From: Micromonospora matsumotoense
GTDB taxonomy: Bacteria; Actinomycetota; Actinomycetes; Mycobacteriales; Micromonosporaceae
Length of the DNA stretch: 60,348 bases
Direction: 5' to 3'
Assembly: GCF_900091525.1 (NCBI RefSeq)
Contig: NZ_FMCU01000029.1
Coordinates: 1-60,348 of the forward strand
The position numbers were made by a program, and so were the translations under genes. Below are positions 35,535-44,310 of this stretch, piece after piece; positions within the stretch are counted from its first letter, which is position 1; each line of letters opens with the position of its first letter. The notes below the pieces were generated by a model. That model did no database searches and was not told the DNA's origin. It was given only the letters and a program-made list of their open reading frames with translations.

Positions 35535-35562
35535 TTGACTTTCGTAACCAGGCTAATAAAGG
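35535..35562 (+). promoter_or_regulatory. Promoter of the GH5 glucanase
   Basis: TTGACT (35535-35540), 16-base spacer, TAAAGG (35557-35562). TTTCGTAA (35540-35547) beside the -35 resembles the palindrome in the beta-mannosidase promoter. Confidence 0.55.
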
Positions 35563-35568
35563 ATGGCC

Positions 35569-35585
35569 CGAAGCGCTCCCATCGA
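35569..35585. promoter_or_regulatory. CebR-like operator in front of the GH5 glucanase
   Basis: CGAAGCGCTCCCAT keeps the right half of the CebR box (AGCGCTCCCA) but has a weak left arm. The 13-mer GCGCTCCCATCGA at 35573-35585 is identical to that in the esterase promoter at 16173-16185, and both sit at the transcription start. CebR normally represses cellulase genes until cellobiose is present. Confidence 0.55.
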
Positions 35586-35610
35586 TCTCTCACCAGCACG
35601 AGGAGATCAG

Positions 35611-37140
35611 ATGAAACATCGACATGCACTGCTGGCCACCGGCACCGCCGGTGTGCTGATGCTGGGCGGCATGGCAACGTCCACGCCCTCCGCTGCGGCG
35701 GCCGCCACCGGTTGCGCAGTCACCTACACGGTGCAGAGCCAGTGGCCGGGCGGGTTCACCGCCAACGTCGCCGTCACCAATCTCGGCGACGCGGTGTCGA
35801 GCTGGAAGCTGGCCTTCGACTTCCCCGGTGCAGGCCAGAAGGTCACCCAGGGCTGGAGTGCCACCTGGACCCAGGTCGGCACCCGGGTGACGGCCGCCAG
35901 CATGAGCTGGAACGGCGCACTGGGCACCGGTGCCTCGACCTCGATCGGGTTCGGCGGCTCGTGGAGCGGCGCGAATCCGGTGCCCGCATCGTTCACGCTC
36001 AACGGCACCAGGTGCACCGGGTCGGTGACCACACCGACCCCGCCGCCGACCACCCCTCCGCCGACCACCCCTCCGCCGACCACCCCTCCGCCGACCACCC
36101 CTCCACCGACCGGTGGGTCGGCACCGGGGCTGCGGGTGTCCGGGAATAAGATCGTCACCACGGCCGGAAAGCCGTACCGGCTGCTGGGCGTGAGCCGGTC
36201 CGGCGGGGAGTTCGGCTGCGTGCAGGGTAAGGGCCTCTGGGATTCCGGGCCGGTCGACCAGGCCTCGATCGATGCGATGAAGACCTGGAACATCCACGCC
36301 GTGCGCATTGCGCTGAACGAAGAATGCTGGCTCGGCGTCAACGGCTCGCCCAGCGGCGTCACCTACCAGCAGGGCGTCAAGGACTACGTGAACCGGCTCG
36401 TCGCCAACGGCATCAACGTCATCCTCGACCTGCACTGGACATGGGGCGCCTACCCCAACAGCCCGGAATGGCACTGCAAGGACGAGCATGCCACCTGCCA
36501 GAAGCCGATGCCGGACGCGCGGTACGCCCCACAGTTCTGGACGGGCGTCGCCAACGCGTTCAAGGGCAACGACGCGGTCGTCTTCGATCTGTTCAACGAG
36601 CCCTACCCGGACATGCCCGCCGATTGGAACAAGACCCTGGGCTGGCAGTGTCTACGTGACGGCGGCACCTGCGCCGGCCTGCCCTACGAGGTGGCGGGCA
36701 TGCAGGACCTCGTCGACGCGGTCCGCGCCACAGGCGCCACCAACCTGCTCATGATCAGCGGCCTGGAATGGACCAACGACCTGCGGGAGTGGCTGACCTA
36801 CAAGCCGAACGACCCGCTGCACAACATCGCCGCGTCGTGGCACGCGTACAGCTTCAACGCCTGCGCCACCGAGTCCTGCTGGGACAGCCAGATCGCTCCG
36901 CTGGCGCAGCAGGTGCCCATCGTGATCGGTGAGTTCGGCCAGGACAACTGCGGCTTCGACTACATGCAGCGACTGGTGAACTGGGCCGACGAGCACGACC
37001 TGAGCTACCTGGCCTGGACCTGGAACCCGTGGGGCTGCACCGGCGGCGCCGTGCTCATCAAGGACTGGGCCGGCACCCCGGAGCCCGGCATCGGCGAGGG
37101 CTTCAAGGCCCACCTGCTGACCCAGAGCCCCTATCTCTGA
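35611..37140 (+). CDS. Secreted CBM2-GH5 endoglucanase
   Basis: A 509-residue protein from ATG 35611 (GAGGAGA upstream). Signal peptide to about residue 32; CBM2 at about 33-133 (CAVTYTVQSQWPGGF, WSATWTQVG, MSWNGALG, TRC); a Pro/Thr linker of four PTTPP units; then a GH5 barrel. Catalytic Glu residues are in FDLFNEPYPD (acid/base) and IVIGEFGQDN (nucleophile); several Cys pairs suit a secreted enzyme. Beta-1,4-glucanase activity, possibly also on glucomannan, is expected. The promoter carries a CebR-like box and a possible ROK2 element, suggesting dual control by cellobiose and another sugar. Confidence 0.92.
   Translation: MKHRHALLATGTAGVLMLGGMATSTPSAAAAATGCAVTYTVQSQWPGGFTANVAVTNLGDAVSSWKLAFDFPGAGQKVTQGWSATWTQVGTRVTAASMSWNGALGTGASTSIGFGGSWSGANPVPASFTLNGTRCTGSVTTPTPPPTTPPPTTPPPTTPPPTTPPPTGGSAPGLRVSGNKIVTTAGKPYRLLGVSRSGGEFGCVQGKGLWDSGPVDQASIDAMKTWNIHAVRIALNEECWLGVNGSPSGVTYQQGVKDYVNRLVANGINVILDLHWTWGAYPNSPEWHCKDEHATCQKPMPDARYAPQFWTGVANAFKGNDAVVFDLFNEPYPDMPADWNKTLGWQCLRDGGTCAGLPYEVAGMQDLVDAVRATGATNLLMISGLEWTNDLREWLTYKPNDPLHNIAASWHAYSFNACATESCWDSQIAPLAQQVPIVIGEFGQDNCGFDYMQRLVNWADEHDLSYLAWTWNPWGCTGGAVLIKDWAGTPEPGIGEGFKAHLLTQSPYL
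36046..36110. repeat. 15-base tandem repeat encoding the CBM2-GH5 linker
   Basis: The unit CCGACCACCCCTCCG is repeated at 36046-36060, 36061-36075, 36076-36090 and 36091-36105 (last copy one mismatch), plus five bases. It encodes PTTPP units of the flexible interdomain linker. Confidence 0.85.
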
Positions 37141-37147
37141 GCAATCT

Positions 37148-37186
37148 CGTCGGCCGGCCAGCGCCGCGAGCGCTGGCCGGCCGACG
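37148..37186 (+). terminator. Hairpin terminator after the GH5 glucanase
   Basis: Perfect 17-base stem, 37148-37164 with 37170-37186, loop of five bases, seven bases after the GH5 stop. It should separate GH5 expression from the GH42 gene. Confidence 0.8.
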
Positions 37187-37319
37187 ACCCACCCACCCGT
37201 ATCCCGAGGGGATGGCATGCGCAGGAAATCTCGACTGACGTCACCGAACACGCCGGGGGCAACACATCCGGGGTCCGAGGTGCGACGGCCGTCGGCGGCG
37301 GCGACCGGGAGGATCGGCG

Positions 37320-39404
37320 ATGTCTGACCTCCCACCGCGTGTGCTGTTCGGCGCGGCCTACTACCACGAGTACCAGCCGTACGAGCGGCTCAAGACCGAC
37401 CTCGACCTGATGGCCGCGGCCGGTTTCACCGTCATCCGGGTCGGTGAGTCGGTCTGGTCGACGTGGGAGCCGGAGGACGGCCAGTTCGACCTCGACTGGC
37501 TCCAGCCGGTCCTCGACGGCGCCCACGAACGCGGGATCAGCGTGGTCCTCGGCACCCCGACGTACTCGGTGCCCCCGTGGCTGGCCCGCCGGTACCCCGA
37601 GATCGCCGGGGAGCTCCGCACGGGTGAACGGATGGGGTGGGGCGGCCGGCAGGAGGCGGACTACACCCATGCCGCCTTCCTGTTCCACGCCGAGCGCGTG
37701 ACCCGCGCGGTCGTCGCCCGGTACGCCGACCATCCGGCCGTCATCGGGTTCCAGGTCGACAACGAACCCGGCCTGTGGCTGTTCCGCAACCACGGCGTCT
37801 TCCAACGATTCGTCGACGACCTGCGCCGCACGTACGGCAGCGTCGAGGCCCTGAACCGGGAGTGGGGTCTGGTCTTCTGGTCGAACCGGCTGACGACCTG
37901 GGCCGACCTGTGGCGGCCGGAGGGCAACACCCATCCGCAGTACTCGCTGGCATGGCGGCGCTTCCAGGCGCGGCTGACCACGGAGTTCATCGCCTGGCAG
38001 GCCGGCATCGTGCGCGAATACGCCAGCCCGGGACAGTTCGTCACCACGTGCATCGACTATGGGCGGCCGGCCGTCGAGGACGACGAACTGGCCGCCCGGC
38101 TCGACGTGACCGCGGGCAACGCCTACTACGAGCCGCAGGACGCGTTGACGCTCCCCGACCCCCGTACGCCGCCACCGGACCGGGTGGGCAACGGGGCCTG
38201 GACGATCCACCAGCACGCCGACCGGATGTGGAGCTCGCGCCAGGAACCCTTCCTGGTCACCGAGACCAACGCCAACCACCGGATCGCCCCGCACAGCCGC
38301 GCCGCCTACGACGGGCAGTGGCGGCAGGCCGCCTGGGCCCTCGTCAGCCGCGGCGCGCAGATGATCGAATACTGGCACTGGCACACCATCCACGCCGGCG
38401 CGGAGACCAGCTGGGGCGGGATCATCCCGCACAGCGGACGGCCCGGACGCGCCTACCGGGAGATCGCCCGCATCGGTCGGGAGCTCGGCACCGCCGGCGA
38501 ACTCGTCGCCGGGCTGACCCCTGACGCCGACGTCACCCTGCTGCACTCCTTGCCCACCCGGTGGCTGATGCAGGAACACCCGCCGCTGGCCCGGCAGGAC
38601 GGCAGCGGCGACACCGACTCCTACCACGCGTTCTTCGACGCCTTCCACCGCGGGGCGTTCGACGCCCGGCTGCAGACCCGCATCGTCCACGTCAGCCAGC
38701 TCGTGGCCCAGCCCGTCGAGCAGGCCGTCGAGGGTCACCCGGTGCTCGTGGTGCCCGGACTCTACGTCGTCGAGGACGCCACCCTGGACTGGCTGAAGGC
38801 GTACGCGCACGCCGGCGGGCACCTGGTGGTCGGTCCGCGCACCGGCTACAGCGACGGCGAGACACGGGCCCGTGTCGACGTGCAGCCCGGACGCCTCGCC
38901 GACGCCGCCGGAGCGTGGTACGAGGAGTCCGCCAACCTGCTGGACGAGGTGCCGGTGACCACGCGGGACGCCGGACTGACCCTGCAGGGGCGGCCCGCCG
39001 CGACCCGCTGGCTGGACGCGCTGATCGCCGAGGACGCCACCGTGCTGGCCGGGTACGACCACCCGCACTTCGGGCAGTGGGCGGCCGTCACCACCAGGGT
39101 GGCCGGACGCGGACGGGTCACGTGCGTCGGGGCGCTGCCCAACGTCGACCTTGCCCGGGGCATCATGCGCTGGCTGCTCGTCGAGCGGTCGGACCAGTGG
39201 TACGCCGTGCCCGACTCCGTGACCAGCACGGGAGCGACCGCCCGCACCGGGCAGCGGTTGCGCTTCCTGCACAACTGGTCGTTCACCCCGGTGGATGTCC
39301 GTGTTCCGGTCGCGGTCACCGACGTGCTCGACGCCACCTCGTACGCCCCGGGCGACGAACTGCCGCTGGGACCGTGGGACGTGCGCGTCCTCGTCGAGAA
39401 CTGA
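37320..39404 (+). CDS. Beta-galactosidase, GH42 (intracellular)
   Basis: A 694-residue enzyme from ATG 37320 (GGGAGGA upstream), no signal peptide. N-terminal GAAYYHEYQPYERLKTDLDL is the GH42 barrel start. Acid/base Glu149 in QVDNEPGLW and nucleophile Glu315 in LVTETNANH; the trimerisation and C-terminal beta domains follow. It should cleave beta-galactosides such as galacto-oligosaccharides from arabinogalactan or galactan. Distance and a terminator from the GH5 gene suggest its own promoter, which I could not identify. Confidence 0.92.
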   Translation: MSDLPPRVLFGAAYYHEYQPYERLKTDLDLMAAAGFTVIRVGESVWSTWEPEDGQFDLDWLQPVLDGAHERGISVVLGTPTYSVPPWLARRYPEIAGELRTGERMGWGGRQEADYTHAAFLFHAERVTRAVVARYADHPAVIGFQVDNEPGLWLFRNHGVFQRFVDDLRRTYGSVEALNREWGLVFWSNRLTTWADLWRPEGNTHPQYSLAWRRFQARLTTEFIAWQAGIVREYASPGQFVTTCIDYGRPAVEDDELAARLDVTAGNAYYEPQDALTLPDPRTPPPDRVGNGAWTIHQHADRMWSSRQEPFLVTETNANHRIAPHSRAAYDGQWRQAAWALVSRGAQMIEYWHWHTIHAGAETSWGGIIPHSGRPGRAYREIARIGRELGTAGELVAGLTPDADVTLLHSLPTRWLMQEHPPLARQDGSGDTDSYHAFFDAFHRGAFDARLQTRIVHVSQLVAQPVEQAVEGHPVLVVPGLYVVEDATLDWLKAYAHAGGHLVVGPRTGYSDGETRARVDVQPGRLADAAGAWYEESANLLDEVPVTTRDAGLTLQGRPAATRWLDALIAEDATVLAGYDHPHFGQWAAVTTRVAGRGRVTCVGALPNVDLARGIMRWLLVERSDQWYAVPDSVTSTGATARTGQRLRFLHNWSFTPVDVRVPVAVTDVLDATSYAPGDELPLGPWDVRVLVEN

Positions 39405-39460
39405 CCGGTCCTGCGGACCGGACCGCCCCGGGCCTGGTGGGGGACACCAGACCCGGGGCG
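39405..39460 (+). terminator. Double hairpin terminator after GH42
   Basis: A small hairpin starts right at the stop (CCGGTC 39405-39410 with GACCGG 39416-39421). It is followed by a longer one, 39424-39439 with 39445-39460, all pairs matched except one C-A. Confidence 0.75.
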
Positions 39461-39586
39461 ATTCCGTGGCCACCGGTGCCGTGGGTGGGACGGACCGGCC
39501 GACGAGGCGGGTGGGTCACCCGGTGGCGGTGCCGGCGGTGGGCGGCGGCCGGCTGGCTGCCGGGGAGCGCCGCGGATGCCGCCGGG

Positions 39587-39633
39587 GCCGTGCCGCCAGG
39601 CGCCGCCGGATCGGTGACGCCTGGCGGCACGGC
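39587..39633 (-). terminator. Hairpin terminator of the ricin-tagged secretome operon
   Basis: Perfect 16-base stem, 39587-39602 with 39618-39633, 15-base loop, 70 bases beyond the minus-strand GH5 stop. The rest of the gap between the convergent genes (39461-39702) is very GC-rich and shows no gene. Confidence 0.75.
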
Positions 39634-39702
39634 CGGCGGGTACGACGGCGGGGGACCGGGTGCCGCGCCGAATCGGCACCCGGTCCCGGCGTTGCCGGCG
39701 AA

Positions 39703-41154
39703 CTACTGGCGGGTCCACTTCTGGTTGCTGCCGCCCGTGCAGTTCCAGGTCTGCACGGTGCTGCCGTTCGCGGTGCCCGCGCTGGTCACGTCCAGGCACA
39801 GCCCGGATTCGCGGCCGACGACCGTGCCGTCACCGTTGAGGGTCCACTGCTGGTTGGTACCGCCGTTGCAGTCCCAGATCTGCACCTTGGCACCTGCGGT
39901 GGTGGAGTGACCGGGGACGTCGAGGCACTTGTTGCCGTACACCTGCAGGGCGCCGTTGGGCAGCGCGACCCAACGCTGGTTGCTTCCGTTGGTGCAGTCC
40001 CAGATCGCCAGCTGCGTGCCGTTGGTGGTGCTGGCGCCGGGCACGTCCAGGCACCGCTGGGAGCCGACACCGCGCAGCACGTTACCGGAGCCGGTCGGCG
40101 GCGTCGTCGGGCCGTCGAGTCTCCAGCCGTACCGGAGCCGGTCGAGACCGGACTGGTTGATGACGGTCAGTGACAGGTTGGTGCCGCTGCCGGTCAGCGA
40201 CGTGATGGCGCAGGAGGCGTTGAAGCAGGGGCCGGGGCCCTGGGTCTGGTTGGCCTCCTTGACGCCGGTCCAGACCAGCGAGCCCATGCCCAACTCCCGT
40301 ACCGTGTCGGTGAGCGCGTAGAAGTACGACACGTTGTTGTTGCCGTCGCGGGGCCCGTTGTAGTTGACGCCGGTGTTCATCGGCACGCCGAATTCGGTGA
40401 GAATGGCGCGGTCGGCGTATCCGCACAGGCGGGCCTTGAAGCTGTTGATCCACTCCGCCTCCGTCGGGTGGGTCTCGCCACCCAGGGTGTACATGTGGAT
40501 CGACAGCAGGGTGCCGTTCAACCGGGAGTCCGCCCCTACGGCGCACAGGTCGATGTCCGACCAGAGCCCCGGCACCACGATCCGGCCGCGCGGGATGTTC
40601 GAGTAGCGCTGCAGGAACGCTGCCGCGAGATTGGTCAACTCGGTCGCGCTGTACCCCCACGGCTCGTTCACGATGTCGAAGTAGAACCGGCTGTTGCTGC
40701 CGTACTTGGCGATGACCGTGTCCCACATCCGGTAGAACGCGTTCATGTCGCTGATCCGGCCGCCAGTCGGGGGCCAGGGTGCGATCATCACGTTCATGCC
40801 CATCGCGCTGGCCGCGTCGTACGCCGCCGTCAGGCTGCCCCACCACGAGGACGACGTGGTCTGCGGGTTGATCCCGAACCGGATCGTGTTCGAGCCGAGG
40901 CCCTGGAATCCCCTGAGGATCGCGGTGGCCTTCGTGTAGGTGGTCGCATAGCTGTCCGACTTGGACAGCCCGATCGGGACGTTCTCGTCGTACAGGAAGT
41001 TGTCCCTGGCGTCCGCCCAGTTGACTCCGCGGAACTGGCTGGTGGCGGCCTGCGCCGGTGCGCTGGTGGCCACATGGACGCCCAGTGAGCCCAGCAGCAC
41101 GGTGACGGCCGCGCCGATCGAGGCGAGACGCCACAGGCGTCTACGAACAGTCAT
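39703..41154 (-). CDS. Secreted GH5-family glycosidase with ricin-B domain
   Basis: A 483-residue protein from ATG 41154, with GGAGA six bases upstream (the ATG at 41166 lacks one). Signal peptide to about residue 37 (ending PAQAAT). The barrel begins QFRGVNWADARDNFL; acid/base Glu in FDIVNEPWGYS, nucleophile Glu in ILTEFGVPMN. An immunoglobulin-like segment precedes the ricin-B/CBM13 domain with three QRW or QQW repeats ending GGSNQKWTRQ. The exact GH5 subfamily is not clear to me; in this operon, mannan or glucomannan is the likely substrate. It lies 67 bases after the polyester-hydrolase-like gene. Confidence 0.88.
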   Translation of the reverse strand: MTVRRRLWRLASIGAAVTVLLGSLGVHVATSAPAQAATSQFRGVNWADARDNFLYDENVPIGLSKSDSYATTYTKATAILRGFQGLGSNTIRFGINPQTTSSSWWGSLTAAYDAASAMGMNVMIAPWPPTGGRISDMNAFYRMWDTVIAKYGSNSRFYFDIVNEPWGYSATELTNLAAAFLQRYSNIPRGRIVVPGLWSDIDLCAVGADSRLNGTLLSIHMYTLGGETHPTEAEWINSFKARLCGYADRAILTEFGVPMNTGVNYNGPRDGNNNVSYFYALTDTVRELGMGSLVWTGVKEANQTQGPGPCFNASCAITSLTGSGTNLSLTVINQSGLDRLRYGWRLDGPTTPPTGSGNVLRGVGSQRCLDVPGASTTNGTQLAIWDCTNGSNQRWVALPNGALQVYGNKCLDVPGHSTTAGAKVQIWDCNGGTNQQWTLNGDGTVVGRESGLCLDVTSAGTANGSTVQTWNCTGGSNQKWTRQ

Positions 41155-41221
41155 GACAATCTCCATGTCAGTTGCCGATGGTGATCCAGCCGCCGTGCTG
41201 GCCCCGGTTGCCGGGTGCCGC

Positions 41222-42652
41222 CTATCCGAGGCGCCACTGCTGGTTGTTGCCGTTGTTGCAGGCCCAGAGTTGGGTCAGGGCGCCGTTGGCGGTGGAGCCG
41301 CCGCTGACGTCGAGGCAGAGGCCGGACTGGACGCCGGTGACGGTGCCGTTGGCGTTGACGTTCCATTGCTGGTTGGTGGTGCCGGTGCAGTCCCAGATGA
41401 TGACCCGGGTGCCGTTGGTGGTGCCCTGACCGGCGGCGTCGAGGCATTTGTTGCCGTAGACGGTGAGTTGTTTGCCGGCGGTGCGGGTCCAGCGTTGGTT
41501 GGTGCCGCCGTTGCAGTCCCAGATCGCCAGTTGGGTATCGTTGGTCTGGGAGGCGTTGGGCACGTCCAGGCACTTGCCCGCGCCGACCGCGCGGACCGGC
41601 CCGCCGGAGGTCGGCGGCGGGGTGGACGGCGGGGACGTCGGCTGGCCGGTGGATCCGTACGGGCATTCGCTGAGGTAGCGGGAGACGCCGGTGTTGTCCG
41701 CGAGTGATGGGCACAGGAACTGCGTGTAGCGGTTGTCGTTGTCGAGGAAGATCTTCAGCCAGGGGATCTCCCGTCGGGTCACCTGGGAGTTTCCCCAGGT
41801 GGGGAATCCGTGGCCGCCGCCGGTGAGCTCGACGTAGGCGCCCTTCGTGGTGGCCGGTTTGGTGGCCCACAGGCTGTTGATCGAGGACGGGGTGATGGTG
41901 CCGTCGTCCCGGGCGCCCATGATCAGCGTGGGTACCCGGACACCGGACAGGTTCTGCGAGAACGAGGCCGGCGCCAGGGGGATGGCCGCCTTGAGGGTGG
42001 GACGCCGCGTGGCCGCGCTGATGGCGCCGCCGCCGCCCATGGAGTGACCGAGCACGGCGAGCCGGTTGGGGTCGACCCGGTCACGCACCGGGCTCTGCCC
42101 GGTGAGGTAGTCCAGCGCGGCCAGCAGCTGGGTGCCCCGGGCGGTGTCGAAGTCGGTGGGGCTGTTGGTGTCGATGCCGATCACCACGAAGCCGAAGGAC
42201 GCCAGCCAGGGCCCCATCCAGGCACCCTCGGCAGCCCAGGATGCCGTGTAACCCGGTACCGCCGCGATCGCGCCCCAGGTCCCCTGACTGGTGTCGGTCG
42301 GGTAGTAGATCTTCCCGCCGTTGAAGCCGTAGCCACGTGGCACGGTGATCTCGGCCGTGGCGAACGTTCCGCGGTTGGCCGCGACGCTCTGCACCGTGGG
42401 ATCCGGCCCCCGCTGGTATGACGCGGCGGCAGCTGAGGGGGAACTGCCCACCACTGCGGCTCCGGCCATGGCCACGCCCAGCAGGGCCGCGGCCCCGCCC
42501 GCCACGATGCGCCAGCCCCGCCGGGGCGGGGAACTGCGTTCCCGCCGACCGGCCCCGGCACCGCCCGGCATGCCGGACCGGGGATCTCCGGCCGGTACCG
42601 GGCGGAGATCCCCGCCGAGTCCATCGCGAGCGCGTGTTTTCACGATGTTCAC
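41222..42652 (-). CDS. Secreted PETase/cutinase-type polyester hydrolase with ricin-B domain
   Basis: A 476-residue protein from GTG 42652. After a long basic N-terminus and signal peptide (to about 77), residues 78-335 match actinobacterial cutinase/PETase enzymes such as LCC: SYQRGPDPT start, GGKIYYPTDTS, PGYTA (oxyanion Tyr135), GHSMGGGG (nucleophile Ser204), GARDDGTITPSS (Asp250), GGGHGFP (His281), DNDNRYTQFLCP and a late Cys giving the C-terminal disulfide pair (Cys314, Cys330). The Trp of the usual TPWH/APWD segment, which clamps aromatic substrate, is Ala229 (LAPAS). A TPPPTS linker and ricin-B domain (about 352-476) follow. The natural substrate could be cutin, suberin or an acylated polysaccharide. 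Confidence 0.88.
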   Translation of the reverse strand: MNIVKTRARDGLGGDLRPVPAGDPRSGMPGGAGAGRRERSSPPRRGWRIVAGGAAALLGVAMAGAAVVGSSPSAAAASYQRGPDPTVQSVAANRGTFATAEITVPRGYGFNGGKIYYPTDTSQGTWGAIAAVPGYTASWAAEGAWMGPWLASFGFVVIGIDTNSPTDFDTARGTQLLAALDYLTGQSPVRDRVDPNRLAVLGHSMGGGGAISAATRRPTLKAAIPLAPASFSQNLSGVRVPTLIMGARDDGTITPSSINSLWATKPATTKGAYVELTGGGHGFPTWGNSQVTRREIPWLKIFLDNDNRYTQFLCPSLADNTGVSRYLSECPYGSTGQPTSPPSTPPPTSGGPVRAVGAGKCLDVPNASQTNDTQLAIWDCNGGTNQRWTRTAGKQLTVYGNKCLDAAGQGTTNGTRVIIWDCTGTTNQQWNVNANGTVTGVQSGLCLDVSGGSTANGALTQLWACNNGNNQQWRLG

Positions 42653-42781
42653 ACCTTTCGTAGGATCCTGCTCCGCACCTCGGCCGACGGCCCCTCGGGG
42701 ATGTCCTCAGCGCGAATTGGTGGCGAGGAGGCGACGGCTCCTCCGGGCCATGCCGGTCAGACATCGCCCGGAGGGCCGCGC

Positions 42782-44263
42782 TCACCTCAGGTTCGGCACC
42801 TCGTCGCGGGTGACCACGTACGAGCTGTTGTAGACGGTGTTGATGAAGGACGGCGAGTTGGTGCTGCCATCGCTGATGAAGCTCGTGTGCCAGGTGTTGA
42901 ACAGCACCCACCGGGCACCGGAGGACTGCAACTGCGCCGGGTCGGGGATGCGGCCGTTCTCGTGCAACGCGATCGGGACCGTGCCGCCGTACACGCTGCG
43001 GGCGGCGTTGAACATCGACGTCAGTGGCCCGTGGTCACCGGCGTACGTGTCGGCACCGCCGATGTCGACGTACTGCTTGCCGGGGTACCAGGCGGCGCTG
43101 GGGGAGCCGTTGAACGGGTGCAGGTAGACCAGGTTGTGCACCCCCTGGGCGCGCATGAAGTTGTAGGTGTAGACCCACAGCCGGTTGTACTGGCCGGCCC
43201 CCTCCATGCTCCACCAGAACCAGGTGCCGCTGGCCTCGTGCCAGGGGCGGAACAGGACCGCGCCGCCACCGTTCTGAATGACCTTCAACTGGTTGGCCCA
43301 GGCGGTGAGCCGCTGGTTGAGCCGGCCGTTGTCGGCGGTGCCGGAGGTCAGTGCCGCGTTGATGTTCGCCCGCATCAGGGAGCCGTTGTAGCCGTCGGTG
43401 TTCTGCGCGGGCGAGCCCATGTGGTAGCCGACCATCGGGATGCCTCCGGCGTTCCACCAGGCCAGCCCACGGGCACCGAAGTCCGGGGCGTCACCCATGT
43501 CCTGGCCGCGGATCGCCGGGTACTTGCCGGAGGCGTTGCGGATGATGTTCATCTCGTAGTCCGGACCGCTGACCCAGGTGGACTCCTGCTGCCCGGACAG
43601 GATGTGGTTGCCGTACTGGCTGTAGACGTAGCACAGCAGCCGGCGCGCGGCGGCGGTGGCGTTGGGGTCGACCGGGGCGACGGCGCAGCCACCCGGGGTG
43701 GTCGGCGGGGTGGTCGGTGGCGTGGTCGGGTTGCCGCCGGTCTGCGACCAGCGCTGGTTGGCCTGGCCGTTGCAGTTCCAGAGGGCGACCAGGGTGCCGG
43801 CGGTGGTGGCGGCACCGGAGACGTCCAGGCACAACCCGGACTGCACGCCGGTGATGCTGCCATTGGCGTTCAGCCGCCACCGCTGGTTGGCCGCCCCCGT
43901 GCAGGACCAGACGATCGCTGCGGTGCCCGCGCTGGTCTGGCCAGCCTCGGCGTCCAGGCACATGCTGTTGTTGAACACGCGCATCTCACCGGCATCGGTG
44001 AGGGTCCAGATCTGGTTGGCCTGGCCGTTGCAGTCCCAGATCTGCACGCGGGTGCCGGTGGTCGGGGCGTTGCCGACGACGTCGAGACAGCGTCCGGACG
44101 CGGCGCTGACCAGCCGTCCGGTCGAGGCGGCGGCGGCATTGCCCGCGGTCAGCCAGAGCGCGGACACACTGACGCTGCCGGCTGTCACCGCAGCGAGGAA
44201 CAGGCTCATCCACCTGGTACGGCGGCGCCGCACCACCGGGGTGGGATGGGCAGTGACTGTCAT
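42782..44263 (-). CDS. Secreted ricin-B - GH26 beta-mannanase (downstream copy)
   Basis: A 493-residue protein from ATG 44263 (CGGAGG upstream). Signal peptide to about 46, ricin-B at about 47-175 with three QxW repeats, a TTPP linker, then a GH26 domain: YSQYGNHILSGQQES, acid/base Glu in FRPWHEASGTWFWW, PGKQYVDIGGADTY, nucleophile Glu in IALHENGRIPDP, WVLFNTWHTSFIS. It is an endo-beta-1,4-mannanase. Here the lectin is N-terminal, unlike the C-terminal lectins of the two genes that follow. It lies 47 bases after the other GH26 gene. Confidence 0.93.
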   Translation of the reverse strand: MTVTAHPTPVVRRRRTRWMSLFLAAVTAGSVSVSALWLTAGNAAAASTGRLVSAASGRCLDVVGNAPTTGTRVQIWDCNGQANQIWTLTDAGEMRVFNNSMCLDAEAGQTSAGTAAIVWSCTGAANQRWRLNANGSITGVQSGLCLDVSGAATTAGTLVALWNCNGQANQRWSQTGGNPTTPPTTPPTTPGGCAVAPVDPNATAAARRLLCYVYSQYGNHILSGQQESTWVSGPDYEMNIIRNASGKYPAIRGQDMGDAPDFGARGLAWWNAGGIPMVGYHMGSPAQNTDGYNGSLMRANINAALTSGTADNGRLNQRLTAWANQLKVIQNGGGAVLFRPWHEASGTWFWWSMEGAGQYNRLWVYTYNFMRAQGVHNLVYLHPFNGSPSAAWYPGKQYVDIGGADTYAGDHGPLTSMFNAARSVYGGTVPIALHENGRIPDPAQLQSSGARWVLFNTWHTSFISDGSTNSPSFINTVYNSSYVVTRDEVPNLR

Positions 44264-44310
44264 GGAGGGCCTCCGAGGTGAGGGACGGATCGGGTTCGAC
44301 GGGGACGGGA

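Noticed and set aside
37131..39473. A 780-codon minus-strand frame opposite GH42
   Set aside because: Antisense shadow; the plus-strand protein has catalytic Glu motifs and a ribosome binding site, while the minus-strand frame has neither domains nor a start signal.
39424..39633. GC-rich hairpins as possible structured RNA or CRISPR
   Set aside because: They are simple inverted repeats at the ends of two convergent genes and behave as terminators; no spaced identical direct repeats exist, and the other repeats in the window (ricin-B, CBM10, PTTPP linker) are coding.
42701..44281. Long plus-strand frames opposite the GH26 genes (also 44278-45645)
   Set aside because: Shadows of the RICIN-GH26 genes; low-complexity Gly/Val/Asp sequence without motifs.
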